In this document: positions 42,781 to 50,905 of the stretch, in pieces | Layout: each line of letters starts with the position of its first letter | Position numbering within the stretch: the stretch's first letter is position 1 | NCBI RefSeq assembly: GCF_047556435.1 | Contig: NZ_CP180210.1 | Location: 3,348,001-3,412,000 of the forward strand | DNA: 64,000 bases | Reading direction: 5' to 3' | Origin: Alteromonas sp047556435 | Lineage (GTDB): Bacteria; Pseudomonadota; Gammaproteobacteria; Enterobacterales; Alteromonadaceae | Program-made: the position numbers and the translations under genes | The notes under the pieces: model-generated | What the model saw: only the letters and a program-made list of their open reading frames with translations | Databases searched by the model: none | Told to the model about the DNA's origin: nothing

Positions 42781-43314
42781 ATGAAATTAATCACTGCACC
42801 ATTACTTTTGCTTACTGTGATAACCAGCCCGGTAGTGGCTCAGGATGTATATAAGGTGGTGAAAGAAGACGGTACAGTGTTGTATACCGATACCCCTGTG
42901 AAAGGCAGTGAGTCGGTTTCCATGCCCCCTTCTACCGAAAATGTCTCGGAATCGATTGCTGATCCGGCTATCGTTAAGCGCGCCGCCGCGAGTAACAATG
43001 CCGCAAAAGAAAAGATCGAATACAGCGTTAACATCACGACGCCGCAACCCGAAGCCACTATCCGCAATAATCTTGGCAACTTCACGATCACCAGTACTGC
43101 TACGCCAGCCAGCGCCGGTGGCCGCTTCCAGCTTTGGTTTGACGGCAGCGTTGTCGAAACCAATGCTACCGGTATGTTCCACCTCAGCGGAATAAACCGT
43201 GGCGCGCACGACTACTACATTGAATGGATTGACAATAAGGGCAAGACTCTTGCATCTACAGAGAAACAAACGCTGTATTTGCATCAGGCATCAGCGTTAA
43301 TTAATAACAATTAG
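42781..43314 (+). CDS. DUF4124 domain exported protein
   Basis: A 177-aa exported protein. Residues 1-20 form a signal peptide (cleavage after VVAQ region), and QDVYKVVKEDGTVLYTDTPVKGSE is the DUF4124 core. A C-terminal beta-rich domain (about 80-175, PQPEATIRNNLGNFTITST) follows and resembles an Ig-like fold. DUF4124 genes next to glnA or ntrBC are common in gammaproteobacteria, but their role is unknown. The ATG at 42781 gives a complete signal peptide. Confidence 0.9.
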   Translation: MKLITAPLLLLTVITSPVVAQDVYKVVKEDGTVLYTDTPVKGSESVSMPPSTENVSESIADPAIVKRAAASNNAAKEKIEYSVNITTPQPEATIRNNLGNFTITSTATPASAGGRFQLWFDGSVVETNATGMFHLSGINRGAHDYYIEWIDNKGKTLASTEKQTLYLHQASALINNN

Positions 43315-43403
43315 CGGTCAATCATAGCGCAGCCCCCGCACCATTGCGGTTCATACGGAAAAGCAAGAAATAGTTTAATTCACGCTAATCTGGCAGAGCG
43401 CGC

Positions 43404-43425
43404 TACAATGCACCATTATCGTGCA
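43404..43425 (+). promoter_or_regulatory. NtrC site overlapping a -10 box before ntrB
   Basis: TACAAT (43404-43409) is a good -10 box; no convincing -35 was found. TGCACCATTATCGTGCA (43409-43425) matches the NtrC dyad with one arm mismatch and begins in the -10 box. In E. coli NtrC represses the glnL promoter from a similarly placed site, so negative autoregulation of ntrBC is likely. Confidence 0.75.
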
Positions 43426-43443
43426 ACAGGAGACTTGCTCGGC

Positions 43444-44526
43444 ATGCAAGCCACCGAGTTTGAAACAAAACAGCTGCTAAACAGCCTTAATACCGCGCTT
43501 GTCATGATCGACAGGCAGCTGAATATTACCTATGTCAATCATGCTGGCGAAGCGTTGTTTGAAACAGGCAGCAAGCAGTTATCAGGACATCCCCTATCCG
43601 AATGTTTTATGCCGGAGAGCATTGATACATCACGATTGCGGGCAGCCTTTCGGCGCGGCGAAGACTTTACCGAAAACGAAGTCAAACTGTGCTTTAAAGA
43701 TAACCGCTTTGTGCTGGCAGATCTAACCGTAACTAATTTGCATATTGACGATCAGCCGCACCTGTTGTTCGAAGTCAAAAAAATCGATCAGCAACGCAAA
43801 ATATCCCGAGAAAATCTGCAACATGCTCAGCACTATGCGGCCAGAGAATTGGTTCGTGGGTTGGCACATGAGATAAAGAATCCGCTGGGTGGCATTCGGG
43901 GGGCCGCGCAGCTGCTGGAAAAAGAGCTTCCGGAAGAACACAAAGAATTCACGCAGATGATCATCGAGCAGTCTGACCGCCTGCGTAATCTGGTAGACCG
44001 GCTGCTTGGGCCAAACTCTCTGCCACGCCTGCAGTGGAGTAACCTGCATCAGGCACTGGAGAAAGTCCGTAGCCTTATGAACGTAGATGCCAGTAATGCC
44101 ATTACCATCATTCGGGATTACGACCCCAGTATTCCGGACATTCATATTGACCAGGACATGATTCAGCAGGCCGTACTGAATATCATAAGAAACAGCGTAC
44201 AGGCGCTCACCGAAAACCGCACGCCGGATCCGCAAATTACCATCGTCACCCGCATAGAGCGACAAATGACCATTCAGGGAAAACGCCACCCGCTGGTCGC
44301 TAAAATAAAAATCGTCGACAACGGGCCGGGCATCCCCGCCGCGATTAAAGACACACTGTTTTATCCCATGGTAAGCAGTAAACAAAACGGCAGCGGGCTT
44401 GGACTATCCATTGCGCAAACGCTGATTAATCACCATGGTGGAAAAATTGATGTAGACAGCCACCCTGGCCACACCGAATTTGTACTCTACCTCCCTATCG
44501 ACAGAAAGGAGCCAACGAATGAATAG
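43444..44526 (+). CDS. glnL: nitrogen-regulation sensor kinase NtrB
   Basis: Histidine kinase/phosphatase that controls NtrC in response to PII. The 360-aa protein has a PAS domain (about 12-120), the dimerisation helix with phospho-acceptor His142 in GLAHEIKNPLGGIRGAAQLL, and an ATPase domain with VDNGPGIPA and GSGLGLSIAQTL. The ATG at 43444 follows AGGAGA at ten bases; an earlier in-frame ATG at 43408 falls inside the NtrC site and has no ribosome binding site. It overlaps ntrC by eight bases. Confidence 0.95.
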   Translation: MQATEFETKQLLNSLNTALVMIDRQLNITYVNHAGEALFETGSKQLSGHPLSECFMPESIDTSRLRAAFRRGEDFTENEVKLCFKDNRFVLADLTVTNLHIDDQPHLLFEVKKIDQQRKISRENLQHAQHYAARELVRGLAHEIKNPLGGIRGAAQLLEKELPEEHKEFTQMIIEQSDRLRNLVDRLLGPNSLPRLQWSNLHQALEKVRSLMNVDASNAITIIRDYDPSIPDIHIDQDMIQQAVLNIIRNSVQALTENRTPDPQITIVTRIERQMTIQGKRHPLVAKIKIVDNGPGIPAAIKDTLFYPMVSSKQNGSGLGLSIAQTLINHHGGKIDVDSHPGHTEFVLYLPIDRKEPTNE

Positions 44527-45931
44527 CGAATCCGTATGGATCGTTGATGATGACAGCTCAATTCGCTGGGTCATTCAAAAAGCGCTGCAGGCCGCAGATA
44601 TTGCCTGTCACTGTTTTGAAAACCCACAGGATCTGTTACTTCAGCTACAAAGCGGACAGTCGCCTGAGGTTATCATCTCGGATATCCGTATGCCTCAGAT
44701 GGACGGCATGACACTGCTTCAGGAAGTGCATGCAATCAATCCAATGATCCCGGTTATTATCATGACCGCCCACTCTGATTTAGACAGTGCAGTGAATGCC
44801 TATCAAAGTGGTGCGTTCGAATATCTGCCAAAACCTTTTGATATTGATGAGGCGGTTACGCTCACCCAGCGGGCACTGGCACATGCACGGGAACAGACGC
44901 ATCAGAACCAGGTTCCGCAAGATGAAGCGGTTACCGAGATCATCGGTGAAGCTCCGGCAATGCAGGAGGTGTTTCGCGCCATTGGCCGTTTGTCGCGCTC
45001 CTCTATCAGCGTATTAATTAACGGGCAGTCTGGTACGGGTAAGGAACTGGTAGCCCATGCGCTACACCGTCACAGCCCGCGCGCGGCCAATCCGTTTATT
45101 GCATTGAATATGGCGGCAATCCCTGCCGATCTGGTCGAGTCTGAACTTTTCGGACACGAAAAAGGTGCCTTTACAGGCGCGCAGAATGCGCGCCAGGGAC
45201 GTTTTGAGCAGGCCAACGGCGGCACGCTGTTTCTGGATGAAATTGGTGATATGCCACTGGATGTGCAAACGCGATTACTGCGGGTACTTGCCGACGGTCA
45301 GTTTTATCGCGTGGGTGGTCACCAATCGGTATCTGTGGATGTCCGCATTATTGCGGCCACGCATCAGAATCTTGAAAAACGCGTGATGGAAGGTAAATTC
45401 CGGGAAGATTTATTTCACCGCCTGAACGTGATCCGCATCCACATTCCGTCGCTGTCTGAACGCCGGGAAGATATTCCGTTGCTGGCCCGCCATTTCCTTC
45501 GCAGGGCCGCCAAAGAGCTAAACGTGGAAACCAAATCGTTAAGCAAAGAAGCCGATAAGCTGATGATGCAACTGCCGTGGCCGGGTAACGTACGTCAGCT
45601 TGAAAACGTGTGTCGCTGGTTGACCGTCATGGCGAGTGGACAGGAAGTCTTACCCAGTGACTTGCCACCGGAAATTCATTCTGAAGGTACCGCCGAGAAA
45701 GGGAATGCGCAAAGTGGAGACTGGCCGGAACTACTTGCACGGTGGACGGATAAACAGCTTCGAGACGGGCATTTCAATATTCTCAACGATGCGATGCTGA
45801 CATTTGAAAAAATCATGCTGGAACGTGCATTGCAGCATACGCACGGTCACAAACAGGAAGCTGCGAAACGGTTGGGTTGGGGACGAAATACGCTGACGCG
45901 AAAACTAAAAGAGTTGGATGTAAAGGCCTGA
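44519..45931 (+). CDS. glnG: nitrogen-regulation response regulator NtrC
   Basis: Enhancer-binding activator of sigma-54 promoters. The 470-aa protein has a receiver domain (Asp55 in ISDIRMPQMDG), an AAA+ domain with Walker A GQSGTGKE, the sigma-54-contact loop GAFTGA, and Walker B GGTLFLDEIGDM, then a Fis-type helix-turn-helix (KQEAAKRLGWGRNTLTRKLKEL) at the end. AAGGAG precedes the ATG at 44519, which lies inside ntrB. Its targets in this window are the sites at 40967-41004 and 43409-43425. Confidence 0.97.
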   Translation: MNSESVWIVDDDSSIRWVIQKALQAADIACHCFENPQDLLLQLQSGQSPEVIISDIRMPQMDGMTLLQEVHAINPMIPVIIMTAHSDLDSAVNAYQSGAFEYLPKPFDIDEAVTLTQRALAHAREQTHQNQVPQDEAVTEIIGEAPAMQEVFRAIGRLSRSSISVLINGQSGTGKELVAHALHRHSPRAANPFIALNMAAIPADLVESELFGHEKGAFTGAQNARQGRFEQANGGTLFLDEIGDMPLDVQTRLLRVLADGQFYRVGGHQSVSVDVRIIAATHQNLEKRVMEGKFREDLFHRLNVIRIHIPSLSERREDIPLLARHFLRRAAKELNVETKSLSKEADKLMMQLPWPGNVRQLENVCRWLTVMASGQEVLPSDLPPEIHSEGTAEKGNAQSGDWPELLARWTDKQLRDGHFNILNDAMLTFEKIMLERALQHTHGHKQEAAKRLGWGRNTLTRKLKELDVKA

Positions 45932-45976
45932 AGACCAGCTTCGCTTTAGTGGTACTTGCCACTAACCACCTTACAA

Positions 45977-46005
45977 AAAGCAGGACGTCATGTTCCTGCT
46001 TTGTT
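45977..46005 (+). terminator. terminator of ntrBC
   Basis: AAAGCAGGA and TCCTGCTTT pair around an eight-base loop and are followed by GTTGTT, 46 bases past the ntrC stop. Confidence 0.8.
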
Positions 46006-46148
46006 GTTGGCAGAATATGTTGTAGCAACGTGAGTATCACCGCTGGCCATGATGATTGCGGCGACGCCCTGAATTGCAATTTGCCTTGAGAGGCCGCAAG
46101 GTCTTGTGTCACCATCAGCCCTGAACGTAGTGCCCCCAATCAGATTAA

Positions 46149-47288
46149 CTATGAATGGCCTTTCGTGAGAAGTCCCGTCATCGCCTGATTGAACAATCGC
46201 ACCCACTTCATGCTGAACTGCCCTTTAGCAGACCGGTTAATCTGAATTACCGCCTGCTTTTTAGACAGCTGATTTTCCTTGTTGTGTGCTCTTGAGTGAG
46301 TCATCGCATCATAGGTATCTAAAATCGCCAGCAGTTTGGCACCATCACAAATATCGTCCTCTTTCAGACCCAGCGGATAGCCCGTGCCATCAGCTCGCTC
46401 ATGGTGCTGCATCACAATTTTACGTGCCAGATCCCACTGGTCCAGATGTTCCAGCAAACGTGAACTTTTGTACACATGAGAGCGCATGAGATTAAACTCG
46501 ATATCAGTCAGTGCTCCTGATTTATGCAGCAGCTTCAGCGGCATGAATGCCATGCCAAAATCGTGGACGTAACAGGCAACAGCCAGCTGGTCTTCCTCTA
46601 TCGGACTTCCGGCAATCTCGTTAATATGAAGTGCCAGCTTGGCAATTCGATCACCACGCCCGGCCCAGTAGTTCGAGCGATGTTCAATGGTCTGCATGAG
46701 GTCGCGAAAAAACAAAATGTCCAGCTTCTTTTCCGAGCTCATGTCTTTTGGCAGCGCGGTGGTAGCGAGTGTCGGCGGCTTTATCACCTCAGTCTCACCC
46801 GCCTCATTCTCTCTGACATCCAGCTCGGGGTTCAGAAGCAATACAGCGTCGGTAAGCAGTCGCTCATGCTCTTTGTGATTATCCGGTTTAACCCTGTCGA
46901 TGGCCATGACCAGTTGTTCGTGCAGCCTGGCGTCATATTCCGCTTTTCCGTTTGCCATCACTGATTCAACAAATGCTTTTACGCGATCCATCGTCAGCAG
47001 TACCAGATCGCTCATGGTACTGGTGTACTCCACCTGCCCTTTACGAAGAAAGTCGAGCAAATCCTCTACGTGCTGCAGCAAAGGAATGAGCGGAGAAAAA
47101 TTTACCAGTCCTAAATCCCCTTTGATGGTGTGTATTGAGCGAAACAAGGCCCGCAGAAGTTCATTATCTTCAGGCCGCAGCTCCAGCTCGATCAGCGTTT
47201 GCTCGCTGGCCTCATAGAGCTCATTTATTTCCTCCATCAAATCTGTGAGGATATCGTCTTCAAGTTCTTCAGGAACAAAGATCTGCAT
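46149..47288 (-). CDS. Hpt domain fused to an HD-GYP domain
   Basis: A 379-aa cytoplasmic signalling protein. The N-terminal Hpt domain (about 1-115) carries the phospho-acceptor His53 in SIHTIKGDLG. The C-terminal HD-GYP domain (about 205-370) has the metal-binding HD in CYVHDFGM and the signature HHERADGTGYPLGL, so cyclic-di-GMP hydrolysis is possible. Hpt with HD-GYP in one chain is less common than receiver with HD-GYP; it suggests phosphorelay control of c-di-GMP turnover or the reverse. No kinase is adjacent. It is divergent from plsC. Confidence 0.9.
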   Translation of the reverse strand: MQIFVPEELEDDILTDLMEEINELYEASEQTLIELELRPEDNELLRALFRSIHTIKGDLGLVNFSPLIPLLQHVEDLLDFLRKGQVEYTSTMSDLVLLTMDRVKAFVESVMANGKAEYDARLHEQLVMAIDRVKPDNHKEHERLLTDAVLLLNPELDVRENEAGETEVIKPPTLATTALPKDMSSEKKLDILFFRDLMQTIEHRSNYWAGRGDRIAKLALHINEIAGSPIEEDQLAVACYVHDFGMAFMPLKLLHKSGALTDIEFNLMRSHVYKSSRLLEHLDQWDLARKIVMQHHERADGTGYPLGLKEDDICDGAKLLAILDTYDAMTHSRAHNKENQLSKKQAVIQINRSAKGQFSMKWVRLFNQAMTGLLTKGHS

Positions 47289-47476
47289 GGTGCTTTACCG
47301 CTTAAAAGAGAATAGAACGCTGGTGAAGTTTATATCATTTTACTATCGGTACCGCGAATTCCAGCATTAACTTTTTCGACCTCAGCATGCGGGAAAAAGT
47401 AACATCTCGACTCATCGGACATGTGAAGGGCACGGTTTCCCTTATACTGCGCCGCAAATCTGAAAAAGGAGACCCC

Positions 47477-48202
47477 GTGCTCGCACTAATCCGCATTATT
47501 GTTCTGTTTGCAGCCTTTCTCATCATTAATCTGGTTGTACTGTTGGTTTGCATTGCCCGCCCTTTCCATAAAGACAATGTTAACTTTGCTGGCCGCGCCT
47601 ACTCGACGATGGCGCGCATTGTTGGTCTTAACATCGTGATAGAAAAATCAGACAAGCTTAAAGCTGATGAGCCTTATGTCTACATCGCTAACCATCAGAA
47701 CAGCTTCGATATCATCACCATCAGTAAAGCCGCCCAGCCGGGAGTTGTCACGGTAGGTAAGAAAAGCCTGAAGTGGATCCCGGTTTTTGGCCAGATTTAC
47801 TGGCTGTCCGGCAATATCATGATAGATCGCAAAAATTCTGGTAAAGCACGCGGTACACTGGATATCGCAGCCAGAAAGATAAGGAAGAAGCGCACATCGG
47901 TATGGCTGTTTCCGGAAGGCACACGAAGCAACGGGCGTGGCCTGCTGCCGTTTAAACAAGGCGCGTTCAGGCTGGCAAAAACCACGCAGGAACGTGTGGT
48001 GATGGTTACCGCCAGCAATCTGCACCAAAAAGTAAAATGGAACAGGTGGAATAACGGCACTGTGCTCATCAGCATTGATGAACCGATAGAAATGACTGAC
48101 GACAAAACGATTAAGGAATGGATGCAGTTTTTCCATGACCGCATGAAAGAAAAGCAAGCCGAGCTCGATGCACGTGTCGCTGAAATGGATAAAACCAGTT
48201 AA
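47477..48202 (+). CDS. plsC: 1-acyl-sn-glycerol-3-phosphate acyltransferase PlsC
   Basis: Adds the second acyl chain in phosphatidic acid synthesis at the inner membrane. The catalytic NHQNSFD (HX4D motif) and FPEGTRS phosphate-binding motif are present, with an N-terminal membrane segment. GTG at 47477 was chosen: AAGGAG lies five bases upstream and the 241-aa product fits the E. coli length (245 aa), whereas a longer form would add 30 mainly basic residues. Confidence 0.95.
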   Translation: MLALIRIIVLFAAFLIINLVVLLVCIARPFHKDNVNFAGRAYSTMARIVGLNIVIEKSDKLKADEPYVYIANHQNSFDIITISKAAQPGVVTVGKKSLKWIPVFGQIYWLSGNIMIDRKNSGKARGTLDIAARKIRKKRTSVWLFPEGTRSNGRGLLPFKQGAFRLAKTTQERVVMVTASNLHQKVKWNRWNNGTVLISIDEPIEMTDDKTIKEWMQFFHDRMKEKQAELDARVAEMDKTS

Positions 48203-48235
48203 ACTTGGCGCAGAATTTCATAACGAATAGTGACA

Positions 48236-48628
48236 ATGAGCCAATTTGACGAAAGAGAAGAGTGGTACGAATTTAATCAGGAAACCATTGACGCTTTACT
48301 GGAAGACGGCAGTGAGGCAGATGCTGACTACTCGATTGAACACCATCTAGCCTCGAATGATTTTGACGTGCTGGAAAAAGCCGCCGTTGATGCGTTTAAG
48401 GCCGGCTTTGAAGTGACAGATGCCGAAGAGCTTATGCTTGACGATGGCGGCACGATTTTTTGCTTTGACGCGATTGTCGAGCGCAAACTCTCCCGCGAAA
48501 CGCTGGATAAAGACACTGACGCGCTTTTAAAAATTGCGGACAAGCATGGCGTGCACTACGACGGCTGGGGCACCTACTTCATGCCCCGCGGCGACGATGA
48601 AATGGATGACGAAGGCGATTTCGAGTAA
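48236..48628 (+). CDS. rraB: RNase E inhibitor RraB
   Basis: Acidic 130-aa protein that binds RNase E and modulates mRNA decay. EEWYEFNQETIDALLEDGS, HHLASNDFDVLEKAAVDAFKAGFEV and HYDGWGTYFMPRGDDEMDDEGDFE are the usual RraB landmarks. The ribosome binding site is poor. It begins 34 bases after plsC on the same strand, and a hairpin follows, so plsC-rraB may be one unit. Confidence 0.93.
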   Translation: MSQFDEREEWYEFNQETIDALLEDGSEADADYSIEHHLASNDFDVLEKAAVDAFKAGFEVTDAEELMLDDGGTIFCFDAIVERKLSRETLDKDTDALLKIADKHGVHYDGWGTYFMPRGDDEMDDEGDFE

Positions 48629-48646
48629 TTCTGAATCCTTATAAAG

Positions 48647-48672
48647 GGCGACACGGATTCACCCGTGTCGCC
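48647..48672 (+). terminator. hairpin after rraB
   Basis: GGCGACACGG and CCGTGTCGCC form a ten-base perfect stem with a six-base loop, 19 bases past the stop. No T-tract follows. Confidence 0.65.
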
Positions 48673-48714
48673 ACACCTGCCTCTGACCACGCAAACTCCC
48701 TCTGACACGTTTAT

Positions 48715-48867
48715 CTACAGCGCCTGACTGCATTTGACAACCATTGTCGTGCCACTATTGGACTGTGTTTTTCGTACCCTTTCCCGCCATTCCGAATCAG
48801 ACATTTCAATGGTCGCTTCGTACTGATAGCGGAAGGTAAGTCGTTGAAAACACTCAAAGGCTATTAT
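48715..48867 (-). pseudogene. possible gene remnant
   Basis: A minus-strand open stretch between two stops reads like protein (FECFQRLTFRYQYEATIEMS, then a charged WRERVRKTQ segment), about 50 codons, but has no ATG or GTG start other than an internal Met. It may be the end of a decayed gene. The rest of 48868-49113 is AT-rich and shows nothing else. Confidence 0.25.
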
Positions 48868-49113
48868 TTATAATAACGGACGCTCGTCAGCTCTCGATTT
48901 TTTAAGCTCAAAAATCTATTGCTCCTTGAAATTGTTTCCTTTTAGCGTTTCTTCTCTCATTTTGTTTCACTGCCTCTGTAAATACGATGATATTCGGTTC
49001 AACGTAGCAGCGGGATTGTCATACTTACTTACAACTCTTATGTACAAAATATTTAACTTCAGGTATAAGATTTATTCCATACAGTTAAATTTAATAAACA
49101 TAGGTATCCGTTG

Positions 49114-49575
49114 ATGATCGCGTTCAGAGAGAAAAGCTTATGGGTGTCGTTACTGATTACTCTGGTAATTGCCGCTATTTATGGCGACAACATTTATTAT
49201 TTTTTAAGAGCAGGGCAAGAGACAGATTCACAAGCTGTAGCGGCTTTGATAACACGTGTTGTCATCGCCTTTATCGTCTTGGAGATTGTGTTGCACATCG
49301 CGCTGGCAATGGGCGAGCAAGAGGGAGCGAATCTTCCCGAGGATGAACGTGAACGCAACTACCGATTGCTTGCCAATGACGTTGGTTACTGGGTTCTTTC
49401 AATTGGTGTAATAGGATGTATTCTGCAACAAATGGCGAATAGTTATATTGATGTACAAGGGTCTTATCCGGCCTTTTTGTCATCACCTATCGAACTGAAG
49501 CTTATCGTAGTATTTTGGGTTTCCGAAGCGGTGAGATTTGCCACAGAGATTTATTATTATCGCAAGGAGAGTTGA
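49114..49575 (+). CDS. four-helix membrane protein paired with a small HTH regulator
   Basis: A 153-aa inner-membrane protein with hydrophobic segments at about residues 11-32, 43-66, 87-107 and 122-142. A polar loop (GEQEGANLPEDERERNYR) separates the second and third. No family name is certain; many bacteria encode similar small four-helix proteins followed by a YozG/YgzD-type regulator. Its stop overlaps the regulator's start by one base (TGATG). A TTG codon at 49111 is an alternative start. Confidence 0.78.
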   Translation: MIAFREKSLWVSLLITLVIAAIYGDNIYYFLRAGQETDSQAVAALITRVVIAFIVLEIVLHIALAMGEQEGANLPEDERERNYRLLANDVGYWVLSIGVIGCILQQMANSYIDVQGSYPAFLSSPIELKLIVVFWVSEAVRFATEIYYYRKES

Positions 49576-49799
49576 TGTCTGCGCAGTATCACATCACTAA
49601 CACAATTAAGACGCTACGCTTCTTTGCCAACGAAATGACACAACAAGAGCTTGCGGCCAAAGTTGGCGTAACACGCCAAACCATTATGGCGATTGAAAAG
49701 GGAAAATATTCCCCTTCACTTGAAGTGGCATTTAAAATTGCACTTGTATTTGGCCGACCTTTTGATGAGGTGTTTGCATACGAGAAGATCACCAAGTAG
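49575..49799 (+). CDS. Xre-type helix-turn-helix regulator (YozG/YgzD-like)
   Basis: A 74-aa single-domain DNA-binding protein. MTQQELAAKVGVTRQTIMAIEKGKYSPSLEVAFKIALVFG is the complete helix-turn-helix, and FDEVFAYE closes it as in the YozG group. AAGGAG precedes the ATG, which overlaps the stop of the membrane-protein gene. Such regulators generally control their own operon, so it probably represses the membrane protein; no operator was identified in the AT-rich leader. Confidence 0.93.
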   Translation: MSAQYHITNTIKTLRFFANEMTQQELAAKVGVTRQTIMAIEKGKYSPSLEVAFKIALVFGRPFDEVFAYEKITK

Positions 49800-50083
49800 T
49801 GAAGTTGCCGGGCGTTTTATTCGGTTTATGTGTTCTTTGTACTCATGCAAAACGCACTCAGATTGGTACCGTTGCAAGCGCGAACAGATTCTGCGTAAAA
49901 AACCATGCTCTTACCTACCGCTGGGCAAATAACCTGAAACCGAAGCTTTAAAAAATCGCAAGACGTCTGGTCCTCATCTATTCCGTTGGGTGATATTGGC
50001 TATGAAAGCAAACAGGCAGATTTACGCCCCGTATGTACTACGTTAAGTAGCCTGGAATTTCTGCCTGGGGAACAATGTTTACA

Positions 50084-50827
50084 TCAATTCAGACCCAGCG
50101 CCTCTTGGGTATTAATTGAGCTAACGCCGAGTTGTTCGGCTTTTATCACATCGACTGAATCGAATTGGATTTTACAGCCCGCGTCGATCATATCGAGCCA
50201 GGCCTTACGCAATGCATCCGGGCGCTTGCCTGTCCAAAACGATTCGGTTTTTTTGATATACGCGACCACCGGTTCGATGTAGCCATCGCGGTAGAGTTGA
50301 CGAACAAGATCAAAGTCTGGGCCGAACGTGTCCAGAAGTGCTGAGTCGACATCATCTATTGCGTCGTGAAGTGCTTCCGATACACGATCGAAGTCGCCTT
50401 CGCGATAGGCAATCCATGCCCTTGCAATAGCAATATAATGATTTTCAGTACTAAACCCATCGTAAACCTCGCCAGCTATTTGTTGCTCCCGGCTCATCTC
50501 TCTGGCGTGCGAAAATGCGCGGTCAATTTTCAATTTAACCGTTTCAACCGGCTCAAATTGCGCGCTGTATTTTATGTGTCGACTTAAGTTAGTGATCACC
50601 TGATACACGCTACCATTGGTTGACAGACTCAATTGATAGTCTCGCAGTGTATCGTTCAATAACCGCCGGTTTCTCGATTCGAAATACTCAAAGCGCTGCT
50701 CGATATATTGGTGATATTCAGGATCTTCACACCCTTGCAAATACGCTGCATGACCTTTGAAACTCAACGTAATACCGATGGAAAAAAAGATAAAAAGTAT
50801 CTTCTTCAAAGCGGTCTCAGGCTGCAT
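50084..50827 (-). CDS. exported protein of unknown function downstream of nhaC
   Basis: Not recognised. The 247-aa product begins with a probable signal peptide (ILFIFFSIGITLSFKGHAA, ending near residue 29). The mature part is helical and acidic, with two cysteines likely to pair (GCEDPEY near the mature start and AGCKIQF near the end). IARAWIAYREGDFDRVSEALHDAI looks like a TPR-type helix pair. The start at 50827 has AAGGG nearby. It lies 78 bases after nhaC on the same strand. Confidence 0.65.
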   Translation of the reverse strand: MQPETALKKILFIFFSIGITLSFKGHAAYLQGCEDPEYHQYIEQRFEYFESRNRRLLNDTLRDYQLSLSTNGSVYQVITNLSRHIKYSAQFEPVETVKLKIDRAFSHAREMSREQQIAGEVYDGFSTENHYIAIARAWIAYREGDFDRVSEALHDAIDDVDSALLDTFGPDFDLVRQLYRDGYIEPVVAYIKKTESFWTGKRPDALRKAWLDMIDAGCKIQFDSVDVIKAEQLGVSSINTQEALGLN

Positions 50828-50905
50828 TGAAGTTACCCTTCGTACTTCGAAGTCATTGGGATTGCTCGTAAGTGAGACTTCACTACCTGCCAATATCCAT
50901 TAAGC

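Noticed and set aside
46687..47217. Plus-strand Ser-rich open frames opposite the Hpt/HD-GYP gene
   Set aside because: They are antisense to a well-supported gene, and Ser/Thr-rich reading is the usual shadow of coding DNA here.
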